Made by a program: the position numbers and the translations under genes. The notes beneath the pieces are model-generated. The model was not told where the DNA came from and made no database searches. It worked only from the letters and a program-made list of their open reading frames with translations. A stretch of 64,000 nt of DNA from Aequoribacter fuscus. Its GTDB lineage: Bacteria > Pseudomonadota > Gammaproteobacteria > Pseudomonadales > Halieaceae. The stretch is taken from assembly GCF_009910365.1 (NCBI RefSeq), contig NZ_CP036423.1, positions 1,550,001 to 1,614,000 of the forward strand, given 5' to 3'. Positions 1 to 10,103 of this stretch are shown piece by piece. Position 1 is the stretch's first letter; every line of letters starts with the position of its first letter.

Positions 1-243
1 AGTAGCATAAAACGTCTGAGGATCCGGCGTTTGAACTTCCCACAGCGCATAATTGGGGCGTTGCAGGATCAAATCACCCTCGCTCGTTCTGATGAGGGTG
101 CCGTTAACATCGTACTCAAATTGCGTGAACGAAGCACTTAAACCGTCCCAAGACAGCCAGCGGTCAAAGACCGATTCCGAAGCCGCGCTCGTCGACGTGA
201 TAAATAAGTACAGCATCGTGGCTGTAATGAGTCGTAAGTGCAT
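1..243 (-). CDS. lolA: Outer-membrane lipoprotein carrier protein LolA (N-terminal part, cut by window edge)
   Basis: The first 81 codons of a minus-strand gene run off the left edge. The start ATG (243-241) overlaps the ftsK stop by one base (TGATG). The N-terminus is a typical signal peptide (basic MHLRL, hydrophobic core, STSA-A cleavage region). The mature part carries LolA features: a Phe-Thr-Gln-Phe strand, a G-T-L-I-R strand, and the R-P-x-Y-x-L-W-E motif followed by a short P-D-P-Q-T turn. LolA is the periplasmic chaperone that carries lipoproteins from LolCDE to LolB. The ftsK-lolA order is conserved in gammaproteobacteria and supports the call. Confidence 0.85.
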   Translation of the reverse strand, partial: MHLRLITATMLYLFITSTSAASESVFDRWLSWDGLSASFTQFEYDVNGTLIRTSEGDLILQRPNYALWEVQTPDPQTFYAT

Positions 244-2546
244 CAGACATCTACCGGTGGAGGTGCCAACACATCGCGCTGTCCGTTATGTCCCATCGTT
301 GAAACAACGCCCGCAGCCTCCATTGCTTCGATCAGTCGAGCGGCACGGTTGTAACCGATACGCAACTTGCGTTGTACCGAGGATATTGACGCTCTGCGCG
401 ATTCCAAAACGAAATGTACGGCTTCGTCATACAGAGGGTCCGCCTCGGGATCATCACCACCACTGCTTTGCAGCTCTTGAGCGGTCACGGGGGTATTGCC
501 GCCCTCTTCCAGCAAACCTTCGATGTAGTCGGGCTTACCGCGTTTTTTCCAATCGGCAACAACGCGGTGTACTTCGTCATCCGAGCAAAAAGCGCCGTGG
601 ACACGGGTCGGAAGTCCCGATCCTGGCGGTAAATAAAGCATGTCGCCATGTCCTAGCAGCTGCTCGGCGCCACCCTGATCCAAAATGGTTCGGCTGTCTA
701 TCCGAGAGGACACTTGAAACGCAATACGGGTGGGTACGTTGGCTTTGATTAAGCCGGTAATCACATCGACCGAAGGTCTTTGTGTTGCCAGTATGAGATG
801 AATGCCCGCGGCCCTCGCTTTTTGAGCAATACGAGCGATTAGCTCTTCGACTTTTTTGCCCACAATCATGATCATGTCGGCGAACTCGTCGATGACAACG
901 ACGATCGAGGGCAAGTGCTCTAGTGCTGGTGGCACTGGTTCTTGATCAGCAAACATGACGTCTTTGCTGGGTCGCCATGTTGGATCAGTAATAACCTCAC
1001 CCGCCCGCTTTGCGTCCTCGATTTTGCGGTTATAACCGCTTAAGTTTCTAACCCCAAGCGAGGCCATGACTTTGTAGCGGCGCTCCATCTCAGCGACACA
1101 CCAGCGCAAGCCATTGGCAGCATCTTTCATGTCGGTAATCACCGGCGTGAGCAAATGTGGGATGCCATCGTACACCGATAGCTCAAGCATTTTTGGGTCG
1201 ACGAGTAACAAACGAACATCGTCTGGTGTGCATTTATACAGCAAGCTTAACAGCATTGCGTTGACGCCTACCGACTTGCCAGAGCCCGTTGTGCCCGCCA
1301 CCAAGAGATGTGGCATTTTTGCAAGATCTGCGACGACGGGTAGACCCGAGATGTCGTGACCTAGTGCCAAGGTCAACGGCGATTTCGCTGTGTCAAAGGC
1401 TCGGGACGAGAGCACCTCGCGAAAATTCACGATTTCTCGATCTTCGTTGGGTATCTCGATGCCCACCACGGACTTGCCAGGAATGACCTCTACCACCCGA
1501 ACACTAATAACGGCAAGACTGCGGGCCAAGTCCTTGGCAAGGTTGGAAATGCGCGAGACCTTGACACCCGCTGCCGGCTGGATTTCGAACCGTGTAATTA
1601 CGGGGCCCGGGTACACTGCGACCACTTCGGCCGTAATACCAAAATCTTTGAGCTTGAGTTCGAGCAGGCGTGACATCCCCTCTAGAGCCTCTTTACTGAA
1701 GCCTTTATTGGGGTCATGGGATGCGGGATCTAGCAGTTCGAGTGCCGGCAATTCTCCTGCAGGAACCATGTCTTGAAATAGATTGACCTGCTTTTCTTTC
1801 TCGGCTCGCTCGCTTTTCTCGACGGGTTTACTGGGCGCCTTTATTTTGGGCGGAGTGCGCAATTTTTGCGTTTCGACGTGCTGCTGTATTTCGATCTTGC
1901 GAGACAGTTGCGCTCGTGCTTTTGCTCGTTTTTCCCGTATTTTTCCTACTTGGTAATAGCACCAATGCCAACTTGCGCTGCAGTAACGTATCGTCCGTTC
2001 GCCTAAGGCGTCCATCACTTTCAGCCAGCTGAGCCCGGTGAATATGCTGATCCCAAAGAGAAACAAGGCAACCAATAAAACGCGAGCGCCGAGGCCAGAA
2101 AACCAGTCGTTGAATACCTGCCCCACCATCAGGCCGACAATACCGCCCGCGCCCTGCGGTAGATTTGAGGCGCCTGCTTGATTCAAAGACGCCAAGGCAC
2201 AGCCAGCGCCCACAATGAGAGCCAGGCCTAGGCTTCGCAGGGCCACCAGTTCGCGCCAGCGATCGGCGTCGCCCATGCGCTCAAGAACCATTTGAATCGC
2301 CTTGATAGCGAGTAGGATTGGCACGCCGAATGCCCAATAGCCAATGAGAGAAAAGCTAATATCGGCAAGGTAGGCCCCAAAAACACCCGCCGAATTGAGC
2401 GTTTGGTCGTTGAGCCCCGATGTGGACCATGCCGGATCGCTGGGGCTGTACGAAAATAAAGCAATTAACAAATAAATACAGCTCGCCGTGACGCCAATCA
2501 GTGCGCCTTCTGCAAGTCGATTTCGTACGGTGTTGTTGGATGTCAT
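243..2546 (-). CDS. ftsK: DNA translocase FtsK
   Basis: This 767-aa protein has hydrophobic segments in its first ~175 residues that form the membrane anchor at the septum. A short basic/Pro-rich linker (~200-260) follows, then the alpha/beta motor domain. Walker A is GTTGSGKS at about 418-425, and Walker B lies in the I-V-V-V-I-D-E-F stretch near 550. The last ~65 residues form the winged-helix gamma domain that reads KOPS sequences. FtsK pumps chromosome dimers toward dif and activates XerCD during division. The protein is on the short-linker side; E. coli FtsK has a linker of several hundred residues. It is divergent from trxB and translationally coupled to lolA. Confidence 0.97.
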   Translation of the reverse strand: MTSNNTVRNRLAEGALIGVTASCIYLLIALFSYSPSDPAWSTSGLNDQTLNSAGVFGAYLADISFSLIGYWAFGVPILLAIKAIQMVLERMGDADRWRELVALRSLGLALIVGAGCALASLNQAGASNLPQGAGGIVGLMVGQVFNDWFSGLGARVLLVALFLFGISIFTGLSWLKVMDALGERTIRYCSASWHWCYYQVGKIREKRAKARAQLSRKIEIQQHVETQKLRTPPKIKAPSKPVEKSERAEKEKQVNLFQDMVPAGELPALELLDPASHDPNKGFSKEALEGMSRLLELKLKDFGITAEVVAVYPGPVITRFEIQPAAGVKVSRISNLAKDLARSLAVISVRVVEVIPGKSVVGIEIPNEDREIVNFREVLSSRAFDTAKSPLTLALGHDISGLPVVADLAKMPHLLVAGTTGSGKSVGVNAMLLSLLYKCTPDDVRLLLVDPKMLELSVYDGIPHLLTPVITDMKDAANGLRWCVAEMERRYKVMASLGVRNLSGYNRKIEDAKRAGEVITDPTWRPSKDVMFADQEPVPPALEHLPSIVVVIDEFADMIMIVGKKVEELIARIAQKARAAGIHLILATQRPSVDVITGLIKANVPTRIAFQVSSRIDSRTILDQGGAEQLLGHGDMLYLPPGSGLPTRVHGAFCSDDEVHRVVADWKKRGKPDYIEGLLEEGGNTPVTAQELQSSGGDDPEADPLYDEAVHFVLESRRASISSVQRKLRIGYNRAARLIEAMEAAGVVSTMGHNGQRDVLAPPPVDV

Positions 2547-2651
2547 GGCGCTATAGTATCCCGATACTTCATTGGATTAAAAGGCCAACAACAAACGTGC
2601 CCCATGCTTTGCCCCGACGCGCCGTTTACTCTAGACTTACGCGCTTATTAA

Positions 2652-3611
<960 letters not shown>

Positions 3612-4301
3612 TTGGTGGACGTTTTTGGGTTTCCCCCCACTCAGCAAGCCCTAAACGACCCACCAGGTTTGCTGGCCATGGGGGGCGATTTAAGCCCCGA
3701 ACGCCTGCTTCACGCCTATTCTTTGGGTATCTTTCCGTGGTACTCGGATGGCGAGCCGATTCTGTGGTGGACGCCAGATCCTCGCTGCGTCTTGCTCCCG
3801 AACCAAATTCGGGTGTCTAAATCGTTAAAAAAACGACTACGCAAACCCTACACGGTAACGGTCAATCGGGCCTTTGCCCAAGTGATGTTGCACTGCGCCA
3901 CCGTCGACGGGCGGATCGATAACACGTGGATTAGCCAAGAGATGCATCAAGCCTACAACGAACTTCATCGGCTTGGTTATGCTCATTCTATCGAGGTGTG
4001 GTTAGACGCTGAACTCATCGGAGGGCTGTATGGTTTGCGGCTTGGTCGCGTTTTTTTTGGTGAATCGATGTTCAGTCGCGCGACTGACGGCTCGAAAATT
4101 GCGCTCACAGCGCTCGCTGTCTTGTGCTCAAAGGCCGGCGTTAACCTCATAGACTGTCAGGTTGAGAACCCCCATTTGATGAGTATGGGCGCGAGTCTGT
4201 TGCCACGACTAGACTTCGAACGCATCCTCGGCGAGAATGTCCACGCAGACATAGATCATCGTTGTTGGCGCTTAGAAGAGCGGACCAAGGAACTCCTGTG
4301 A
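3612..4301 (+). CDS. aat: Leucyl/phenylalanyl-tRNA--protein transferase
   Basis: Aat adds Leu or Phe from aminoacyl-tRNA to proteins with N-terminal Arg or Lys, making them ClpS/ClpA substrates. Family motifs are clear: P-P-G-L-L-A-M-G-G-D-L-S-P near residue 17, G-I-F-P-W-Y-S near 37, W-W-T-P-D-P-R, and G-G-L-Y-G-L-R-L-G-R-V-F-F-G-E-S-M-F in the middle. There is no ATG start. The frame opens with TTG at 3612, immediately after the trxB stop, and GTG at 3615 is the alternative; neither has a strong Shine-Dalgarno, so coupling to trxB translation is likely. The stop overlaps the bpt start (GTGA). Confidence 0.95.
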   Translation: MVDVFGFPPTQQALNDPPGLLAMGGDLSPERLLHAYSLGIFPWYSDGEPILWWTPDPRCVLLPNQIRVSKSLKKRLRKPYTVTVNRAFAQVMLHCATVDGRIDNTWISQEMHQAYNELHRLGYAHSIEVWLDAELIGGLYGLRLGRVFFGESMFSRATDGSKIALTALAVLCSKAGVNLIDCQVENPHLMSMGASLLPRLDFERILGENVHADIDHRCWRLEERTKELL

Positions 4302-5014
4302 GCTCATCCTTACATCATCTAAAAGTATTCACAACCTATCCGCACGAGTGCAGCTATTTGTTGGGCAAAGAGGCAACGACTCTCTTTGTCGATCCAAAGC
4401 AAGAGGTCGATCAAAACCTATACACCTCGCTGTCACGTATGGGATTCCGTCGGTCCGGACAGCACATGTATAAGCCCAACTGTGCGAGCTGTCAGGCCTG
4501 TGTTCCGGCCCGCATACCGGTTGCTGACTTTATGCCGAGTCGAAATCAACGGCGGGTGCTTAAACGCAATGCTGATTTGCGAGTGCAAAGCCTGGCGACG
4601 CTTGAGGCCCGAGAAGTCTATCCTTTGTACGAAAAGTACATCAGCGCCCGACATCGCGACGGCGATATGTATCCCCCCAGCGTGGAGCAATTTAAGTCAT
4701 TTTTAGGTCAGGCTTGGGATTTTACTCGTTACTATTGCTTCAGTGCTGGCGATGCGTTGAAAGCGGTGGCCGTCGTGGACCACTTGAATGACGGTTTTTC
4801 CGCGATTTACACTTTCTTCGATCCCGCCGATGACGCCCGGAGCTTAGGCAAGTTCGTCATTTTGTGGCAAATAGAACTCGCCAAGCAACTCAACCTTCCC
4901 TACGTTTACTTAGGCTACTGGGTACAGAATTGTCGTAAGATGGATTACAAAATCCAGTACAAACCCATCGAACTCCTCAATCAGGGCGAATGGGTGAGGA
5001 CAGAACCTCGCTAA
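4298..5014 (+). CDS. bpt: Aspartate/glutamate leucyltransferase (Bpt/Ate family)
   Basis: Bpt transfers Leu from Leu-tRNA to N-terminal Asp or Glu, so acidic N-termini also become ClpS degrons. I place the start at GTG 4298, overlapping the aat stop, because homology begins just after it (Y-P-H-E-C-S-Y-L). An upstream in-frame ATG at 4262 would lie inside aat. Family features are the cysteine cluster C-x2-C in N-C-A-S-C-Q-A-C-V-P, the R-H-R-D-G-D-M-Y stretch, the F-F-D-P segment, and the Y-L-G-Y-W C-terminal motif followed by K-M-x-Y-K. About 238 aa, as in Vibrio-type Bpt. Confidence 0.94.
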   Translation: MSSSLHHLKVFTTYPHECSYLLGKEATTLFVDPKQEVDQNLYTSLSRMGFRRSGQHMYKPNCASCQACVPARIPVADFMPSRNQRRVLKRNADLRVQSLATLEAREVYPLYEKYISARHRDGDMYPPSVEQFKSFLGQAWDFTRYYCFSAGDALKAVAVVDHLNDGFSAIYTFFDPADDARSLGKFVILWQIELAKQLNLPYVYLGYWVQNCRKMDYKIQYKPIELLNQGEWVRTEPR

Positions 5015-5088
5015 ATTGCGTTTTTTGGTGGCGTTATGCGGCCAGTTAAGGCAAAATGCGCACCGATTTCAGCAAGAGCTTACGGTGC

Positions 5089-5307
5089 ATGGCTAAAGAA
5101 GATCAGATTGAAATGGACGGCGAAGTCATTGACACGCTTCCCAATACTACTTTTCGCGTCAAGTTAGAGAATGGTCACGTTGTGACGGCGCACATTAGCG
5201 GCAAAATGCGCAAGCATTACATCCGCATTTTGACCGGAGACAAAGTGCGAGTTGAACTCACTCCCTACGACCTGACCAAAGGTCGCATCACCTATCGCGA
5301 GCGATAA
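5089..5307 (+). CDS. infA: Translation initiation factor IF-1
   Basis: IF-1 is a 72-aa OB-fold protein that binds the ribosomal A site with IF-2 and IF-3. The sequence is a near-textbook match: [13 protein letters not shown] at the start, then P-N-T-T-F-R-V-x-L-E-N-G-H, the H-I-S-G-K-M-R-K motif, and [10 protein letters not shown] at the C-terminus. Homology fixes the start at ATG 5089; an in-frame upstream ATG at 5056 adds eleven unrelated residues. It lies between bpt and the convergent clpA, as in many gammaproteobacteria, and is followed closely by a shared hairpin terminator. Confidence 0.98.
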   Translation: MAKEDQIEMDGEVIDTLPNTTFRVKLENGHVVTAHISGKMRKHYIRILTGDKVRVELTPYDLTKGRITYRER

Positions 5308-5310
5308 AAT

Positions 5311-5331
5311 GCCTTGAGCTTAGCTCAAGGC
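5311..5331. terminator. Bidirectional hairpin terminator containing the clpA stop codon
   Basis: A perfect 9-bp inverted repeat (GCCTTGAGC / GCTCAAGGC) with a three-base loop starts four bases after the infA stop. The loop is exactly the clpA stop codon, read TAA on the minus strand, so the last three codons of clpA form one arm. On the minus strand the hairpin is followed by ATTTTATC, a short U-rich tail. On the plus strand the tail is weaker (TTCCAATTCTT). Confidence 0.7.
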
Positions 5332-7614
5332 TTCCAATTCTTGCTCCTGCGGCTGCGAGCTCTCAACATCCAGAGTCAATGTGTCGCCAGTGTCGCTCAC
5401 GCGCACATGGACGGTTCCGCCCGCAGCGGACAAGGAGCCAAAAAGCACGAGCTCGGCAAGCGGCTTCTTAATGTATTCCTGTATGACGCGCGCCATTGGT
5501 CTGGCACCCATGTGCATGTCGTAGCCCTTCTCTACCAGCCATAAGCGAGCATCTTCGTCGACCTGTAATTGCACCCGCTTGTCGTCTAGCTGACCCTGAA
5601 GCTCCGTCAGGAATTTATCGACAACCGTGAGTATCACGTCTTCACCGAGCGGTTCAAATTCTACAATACTGTCGAGGCGATTGCGGAACTCCGGAGTGAA
5701 CAATCGATTGATCGCTTCCATACCGTCGGTGCGATGATCTTGCTGAGTAAAGCCAATTGATCGACGGCTGATTCGCTCGGCACCCGCGTTGGTTGTCATG
5801 ACCAAGATCACGTTGCGGAAGTCCGCTTTTCGGCCGTTATTGTCAGTGAGCGACCCATGATCCATCACCTGTAGCAACAAATTGAATACTTCTGGGTGCG
5901 CCTTTTCGATCTCATCGAGCAATACGACCGCGTGCGGATGTTTGGTTACGGCGTCCGTTAGCAGTCCCCCTTGATCAAACCCAACATAGCCTGGAGGTGC
6001 GCCAATCAGCCTTGAAACCGTATGGCGCTCCATGTATTCGCTCATATCGAAGCGAATAAGTTCGAGTCCGAGCATTGTTGCGAGTTGGCGGGTGACTTCC
6101 GTCTTGCCAACACCGGTCGGCCCAGCTAACAGAAAGCTGCCGATGGGTTTGTGCTCCGACTTTAGCCCAGCTCGAGCAAGCTTGATCGCTGAGCTGAGCT
6201 CCGATACCGCTTTGTCTTGGCCAAAAACCACCATCTTCAGATTGCTCTCAAGCTTTTCAAGCGTTGATTTGTCGTCGCGACTGACTGATTTCGGCGGAAT
6301 TCTCGCGATCTTAGCGACAATCGCTTCGATGTCGCTAACGCCAATTTGTTTTTTGCGCTTCGATTTTGGTAGTAGCTGCTGGTACGCCCCTGCCTCGTCG
6401 ATGACGTCAATGGCTTTGTCTGGCAAGAAACGATCCGTAATATAACGAGCTGCCAGATCCGTGGCGACTCGCAGTGCTTTGTCGGTGTAGCGGACCTTGT
6501 GATGCTCTTCGAATCTGGACTTTAGGCCCTTCAAGATTTTGTACGCGTCGTCTGGTGAGGGCTCGGTCACATCGATCTTTTGAAACCGACGACTGAGGGC
6601 CTTATCTTTATCGAAGATACCGCGGTATTCAGCGTAGGTTGTCGATCCGACGCAGCGCAGTTTGCCCGATGTCAACAGCGGCTTCAGTAAGTTGCTTGCG
6701 TCCATCACACCACCGGATGCAGCACCGGCGCCAATGATGGTGTGAATTTCATCGATAAATAAAATGGCGCCTTCGTGCTTCGACAGTTCTTTCAGCAAAC
6801 CCTTGAAGCGTTTTTCGAAGTCGCCGCGGTATTTCGTGCCTGCAAGCAGGGCCCCCATATCCAGGGAATACACGGTGCTTTGCGCCAACATTTCGGGCGC
6901 ATCCCCATCGTGGATGAGTTTTGCAAGTCCCTCAACGATTGCGGTCTTACCCACGCCAGACTCGCCCACCAGTAGCGGGTTGTTCTTGCGACGTCGGGCG
7001 AGCACTTGCGCTAGTCGCTCTACTTCGTCGGCGCGCCCTATCAAAGGGTCTATGTCTCCCTCACCCGCTTTTACGTTGAGATTGGTCGCAAAATTTGTCA
7101 GCGGATTACCCTCGCCGCTTTCCTCGCTGGAGTCGCTCGTGTTTGTTTGATTAATTTCCGGCTCGGCGTTGTCCTCGATTTTTGATACGCCATGGGTAAT
7201 ATAATTCACCACATCTAAACGGGATATGTTCTGGGTTTTTAGGTAGTAAACCGCTTGGCTCTCCTGCTCGCTAAAGATAGCCACCAGTATGTTCGCACCG
7301 CTGACTTCGTCTTTGCCCGAGCTCTGTACGTGGAACACAGCTCGCTGAATAACGCGTTGAAAGCCCAAGGTTGGGTGTGTATCGAACTGATCGCTCGCGC
7401 TATCTTCCATCAGGGGAGTTGTGGAGTCGATAAACTCGACAAGATCAGCGCGTAACGCCTCGCTGTCTGCGCCGCAGTGTTTTAACACCAAGGCCGCATC
7501 GGGGTTATCTAACATGGCTAACAACAGGTGTTCTACCGTGAGATACTCGTGCTGTTTGGACTGTGCCGAGCGAAATGCCTCGTTCAAGCTTAGCTCTAAT
7601 GCCTTATTTAACAT
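5320..7614 (-). CDS. clpA: ATP-dependent Clp protease ATP-binding subunit ClpA
   Basis: ClpA is the AAA+ unfoldase that feeds substrates, including N-degron proteins delivered by ClpS, to ClpP. The ~764-aa chain has the N-domain (residues 1-145), an acidic Ser/Glu-rich linker (~150-175), AAA1 with Walker A G-E-S-G-V-G-K-T, and AAA2 with Walker A G-P-T-G-V-G-K-T near 500. Each Walker A is followed by a hexapeptide Walker B (L-F-I-D-E-I and V-L-L-D-E-I). ATG 7614 is preferred over the adjacent GTG 7617 because an AGAGGAAG Shine-Dalgarno then has normal spacing. It lies 11 bases downstream of clpS and is probably co-transcribed with it. Confidence 0.97.
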   Translation of the reverse strand: MLNKALELSLNEAFRSAQSKQHEYLTVEHLLLAMLDNPDAALVLKHCGADSEALRADLVEFIDSTTPLMEDSASDQFDTHPTLGFQRVIQRAVFHVQSSGKDEVSGANILVAIFSEQESQAVYYLKTQNISRLDVVNYITHGVSKIEDNAEPEINQTNTSDSSEESGEGNPLTNFATNLNVKAGEGDIDPLIGRADEVERLAQVLARRRKNNPLLVGESGVGKTAIVEGLAKLIHDGDAPEMLAQSTVYSLDMGALLAGTKYRGDFEKRFKGLLKELSKHEGAILFIDEIHTIIGAGAASGGVMDASNLLKPLLTSGKLRCVGSTTYAEYRGIFDKDKALSRRFQKIDVTEPSPDDAYKILKGLKSRFEEHHKVRYTDKALRVATDLAARYITDRFLPDKAIDVIDEAGAYQQLLPKSKRKKQIGVSDIEAIVAKIARIPPKSVSRDDKSTLEKLESNLKMVVFGQDKAVSELSSAIKLARAGLKSEHKPIGSFLLAGPTGVGKTEVTRQLATMLGLELIRFDMSEYMERHTVSRLIGAPPGYVGFDQGGLLTDAVTKHPHAVVLLDEIEKAHPEVFNLLLQVMDHGSLTDNNGRKADFRNVILVMTTNAGAERISRRSIGFTQQDHRTDGMEAINRLFTPEFRNRLDSIVEFEPLGEDVILTVVDKFLTELQGQLDDKRVQLQVDEDARLWLVEKGYDMHMGARPMARVIQEYIKKPLAELVLFGSLSAAGGTVHVRVSDTGDTLTLDVESSQPQEQELEALS

Positions 7615-7625
7615 CACGTCTTCCT

Positions 7626-7967
7626 CTAGGACTCATCGTCGCTCATTGGTTCAACTTCGCACAGGAGTGGGTGCTGGTTTTCCCGCGAAAACTCATTGAC
7701 TTCGTAGGCTTTGGTTTCCGCAACATCACGAGGATAGATACCGCAGACGCCCTTACCCTGAGTGTGCACCGCCAGCATGATTTGAGTGGCTTTTTCTCGA
7801 TTCATTCGAAAAAAACGCTCTAATACGAGTACGACAAATTCCATGGGCGTGTAGTCGTCATTCATTAATACCACTTTGTAAAGGGGTGGTTTCTTCAGCG
7901 CGGGTTTGGCCGGCGCTACTGCGAGTCCGGTTCCGTCGTCGTGTTGGTCTGGATGTTGCTCACTCAT
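7626..7967 (-). CDS. clpS: ATP-dependent Clp protease adaptor ClpS
   Basis: ClpS recognises N-terminal Leu, Phe, Tyr and Trp and docks on the ClpA N-domain. The 113-aa protein has a flexible N-terminal tail (about 30 residues, His/Asp-rich then Lys/Pro-rich) and the core [20 protein letters not shown]. The N-D-D-Y-T-x-M-x-F-V motif lines the binding pocket, and V-H[18 protein letters not shown] is the conserved second half. It is upstream of clpA on the same strand. Together with aat and bpt nearby it completes the recognition side of the N-end-rule pathway. No cspD lies upstream, unlike E. coli. Confidence 0.97.
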   Translation of the reverse strand: MSEQHPDQHDDGTGLAVAPAKPALKKPPLYKVVLMNDDYTPMEFVVLVLERFFRMNREKATQIMLAVHTQGKGVCGIYPRDVAETKAYEVNEFSRENQHPLLCEVEPMSDDES

Positions 7968-8081
7968 TGGAAATGTTACCGCCTAATTTGTCGTCATTAT
8001 AGAGCATGTCACTTACGCTCGCAGAGATATACAGATTATCTGCGGCTGAATCCAAAAAATACAAGGGTAAAAGTGAGGCAT

Positions 8082-8128
8082 AAAAAAACCCGCGACACGG
8101 CTGCTGGCCAATGCGCGGGTTCGTGTCG
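8082..8128 (-). terminator. Rho-independent terminator of icd, with an interleaved second stem
   Basis: On the minus strand, about 20 bases after the icd stop, an 8-bp stem AACCCGCG/CGCGGGTT closes a 19-base loop and is followed by a T run and TATGCC, as expected for an intrinsic terminator. A second 7-bp stem (CGACACG at 8122-8128 with CGTGTCG at 8093-8099) starts before the first stem and ends inside its loop, overlapping its right arm by two bases. The two stems therefore interleave: they are either mutually exclusive or form a pseudoknot. Confidence 0.75.
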
Positions 8129-8138
8129 TCAAAAAATC

Positions 8139-9392
8139 TTACATTTTGGCAATGATCTGCTTTCCGAACTCTGAGCAGCTCAACAGCGTTGCGCCGTCCA
8201 TCAGACGCTCGAAGTCGTAGGTTACCGTCTTGGCCTGGATTGCACCGTTCATGCCATCTATAATCAGGTCAGCAGCCTCGTTCCAGCCCATGTGACGCAG
8301 CATCATCTCAGCCGACAAGATCAGTGAGCCGGGGTTTACTTTGTCTTGGCCAGCGTACTTAGGCGCGGTGCCGTGCGTGGCTTCGAACAGAGCGACGGTG
8401 TCACTCAGGTTTGCACCCGGGGCGATACCGATACCACCCACCTGCGCTGCTAAAGCGTCTGATAAGTAATCGCCGTTCAAGTTTAGGGTCGCTACAACGC
8501 TATACTCGGCTGGACGGGTTAGAATCTGTTGCAACATAGCATCGGCAATGACGTCTTTGATCACGATTTCTTTACCGTTATTGGGGTTCTTAATCGAAAC
8601 CCATGGGCCGCCATCAAGAAGCTCGCCGCCAAATTCATTTTGGGCCAGCGCATAACCCCAGTCACGGAAAGCCCCCTCGGTGAACTTCATGATGTTGCCT
8701 TTATGCACCAGCGTAACCGAAGGTAAGTCTTGGTCGATTGCATACTGGATGGCTTTGCGAACCAAACGCTCCGTACCCTCTTTGGATACTGGCTTGATTC
8801 CGATACCGACGTTTTGTGGGAAGCGAATCTTGGTCACGCCCATTTCGTTCAAAAGAAAATCGACCACTTTTTCCGCTTCTGGCGTGCCCGCTTGGTATTC
8901 CACCCCAGCGTAGATATCTTCTGAGTTCTCGCGGAAAATCACCATGTTGCAAGCACCTGGGTCTTTCACGGGCGAAGGCACACCTTCAAACCAACGGACA
9001 GGGCGCAAACAGGTGTATAGGTCCAACTCTTGGCGCAGTGCCACGTTCAATGAACGGAAGCCCCCACCTACGGGTGTTGTCAAAGGACCTTTGATGGCAA
9101 CGGAGTAAGCTTTGATTGCGTCTAGTGTTTCTTCTGGGAACCAATCGCCGTCGTACAGTTCGGCTGCTTTTTCACCGGTATAAATTTCCATCCAAGAAAT
9201 TTTCTTCTCGCCGCCATAGGCCTTTTCGACAGCCGCATCGACAACATCGATCATGACTGGGCTGATATCCACTCCAATACCATCGCCTTCGATGTAAGGA
9301 ATGATTGGATTGTTGGGGACGTTCAGGCTGTGATCTTCATTGACAGTAATGGCTTGGCCCTCAGTAGGCACCTGAATGTGTTTGTATCCCAT
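8139..9392 (-). CDS. icd: NADP-dependent isocitrate dehydrogenase
   Basis: This TCA-cycle enzyme oxidatively decarboxylates isocitrate to 2-oxoglutarate. I use the start M-G-Y-K-H-I-Q-V-P at 9392, preceded by ACGGAG; an in-frame upstream start at 9521 lacks homology and would run into rluE. The 417-aa chain matches E. coli Icd throughout: [10 protein letters not shown] near 32, the [12 protein letters not shown] phosphorylation loop with Ser at about 114, [12 protein letters not shown], and a C-terminal NADP-site region with E-A-T-H-G-T-A-P-K. The conserved Ser suggests AceK control is possible, but no aceK is present here. Confidence 0.97.
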   Translation of the reverse strand: MGYKHIQVPTEGQAITVNEDHSLNVPNNPIIPYIEGDGIGVDISPVMIDVVDAAVEKAYGGEKKISWMEIYTGEKAAELYDGDWFPEETLDAIKAYSVAIKGPLTTPVGGGFRSLNVALRQELDLYTCLRPVRWFEGVPSPVKDPGACNMVIFRENSEDIYAGVEYQAGTPEAEKVVDFLLNEMGVTKIRFPQNVGIGIKPVSKEGTERLVRKAIQYAIDQDLPSVTLVHKGNIMKFTEGAFRDWGYALAQNEFGGELLDGGPWVSIKNPNNGKEIVIKDVIADAMLQQILTRPAEYSVVATLNLNGDYLSDALAAQVGGIGIAPGANLSDTVALFEATHGTAPKYAGQDKVNPGSLILSAEMMLRHMGWNEAADLIIDGMNGAIQAKTVTYDFERLMDGATLLSCSEFGKQIIAKM

Positions 9393-9473
9393 AGCTAACT
9401 CCGTAAAAAAATTTAAAACAATTGTTCGCGAACGCAAACCGCTTAGGCGCGGGAATGATATCATAGACCAACT
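9393..9473. promoter_or_regulatory. icd/rluE divergent promoter region with a 10-bp palindrome
   Basis: The 81-bp divergent spacer holds a perfect palindrome GTTCGCGAAC at 9424-9433. Read toward icd, it falls in a 17-base spacer between a weak -35 (TTTGCG) and a possible -10 (TAAATT), where a repressor would block polymerase. The elements are only partial matches to sigma-70 consensus. The palindrome is directly visible; its role is inference. Confidence 0.35.
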
Positions 9474-10103
9474 ATGGATGACCTCATTTTGCTTAACAAA
9501 CCCATGAATATGCTCTCTCAATTTAGCTCAGAGGGAGAAAAACAGGGTATTTCCACACTGCTCAGTGCCCCTGGGTATCGCATAGCCGGTCGACTCGACT
9601 CCGATTCGGAAGGTCTGCTGGTGTTGACCTCTTATGGTCGGCTGCAAGCGTATCTGACTGCCCCGAAACACAACACCTGGAAATATTATTACGTCCAGGT
9701 GGAAGGCCAGATCGATGAGCAGGCAGTTTGTCGCTTGCAAGCCGGAGTGCAGCTCAAGGATGGTCCGACGTTGCCCGCCCGAGTGAAGGTCATTGAGCCG
9801 CCTTCGCTATGGCAGCGAACACCGCCAGTGCGATACAGAGCTCACATACCGACATCATGGCTGGAAATCGGGCTGCAGGAAGGTCGCAATCGTCAAATAA
9901 GACGCATGACCGCGCACGTGGGCTACCCTACCCTGCGTTTGGTCCGGTTCCGATCAGGACCGTTTAAATTGGCGGATTTGGGCCCCGGTGAATACGTCCG
10001 CATTCCCATCCCTGACGACATGACGTCTTTTGCTCAGTCGTCTCAAAGACCGCGTCCTCGGGCGCGCGATGCACGCAATCCCAATTCGAGGCAAAAAAAG
10101 TGA
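9474..10103 (+). CDS. rluE: 23S rRNA pseudouridine(2457) synthase RluE
   Basis: RluE isomerises a single uridine in 23S rRNA. The ~209-aa protein lacks an S4 domain and begins directly with the catalytic fold (L-L-N-K-P near residue 7). The active-site motif is [14 protein letters not shown] near 38, with the catalytic Asp in R-L-D. The second family motif, [11 protein letters not shown], is near 135. This is the RsuA/RluB/E/F family, and the small size and nudJ neighbour match RluE. The basic, low-complexity C-terminal tail is expected to be disordered. Its stop overlaps the nudJ GTG start. Confidence 0.92.
   Translation: MDDLILLNKPMNMLSQFSSEGEKQGISTLLSAPGYRIAGRLDSDSEGLLVLTSYGRLQAYLTAPKHNTWKYYYVQVEGQIDEQAVCRLQAGVQLKDGPTLPARVKVIEPPSLWQRTPPVRYRAHIPTSWLEIGLQEGRNRQIRRMTAHVGYPTLRLVRFRSGPFKLADLGPGEYVRIPIPDDMTSFAQSSQRPRPRARDARNPNSRQKK

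Noticed and set aside
6032-6445. A 137-codon plus-strand frame inside clpA
   Set aside because: Antisense to a conserved AAA+ gene, with codon content mirroring that gene.
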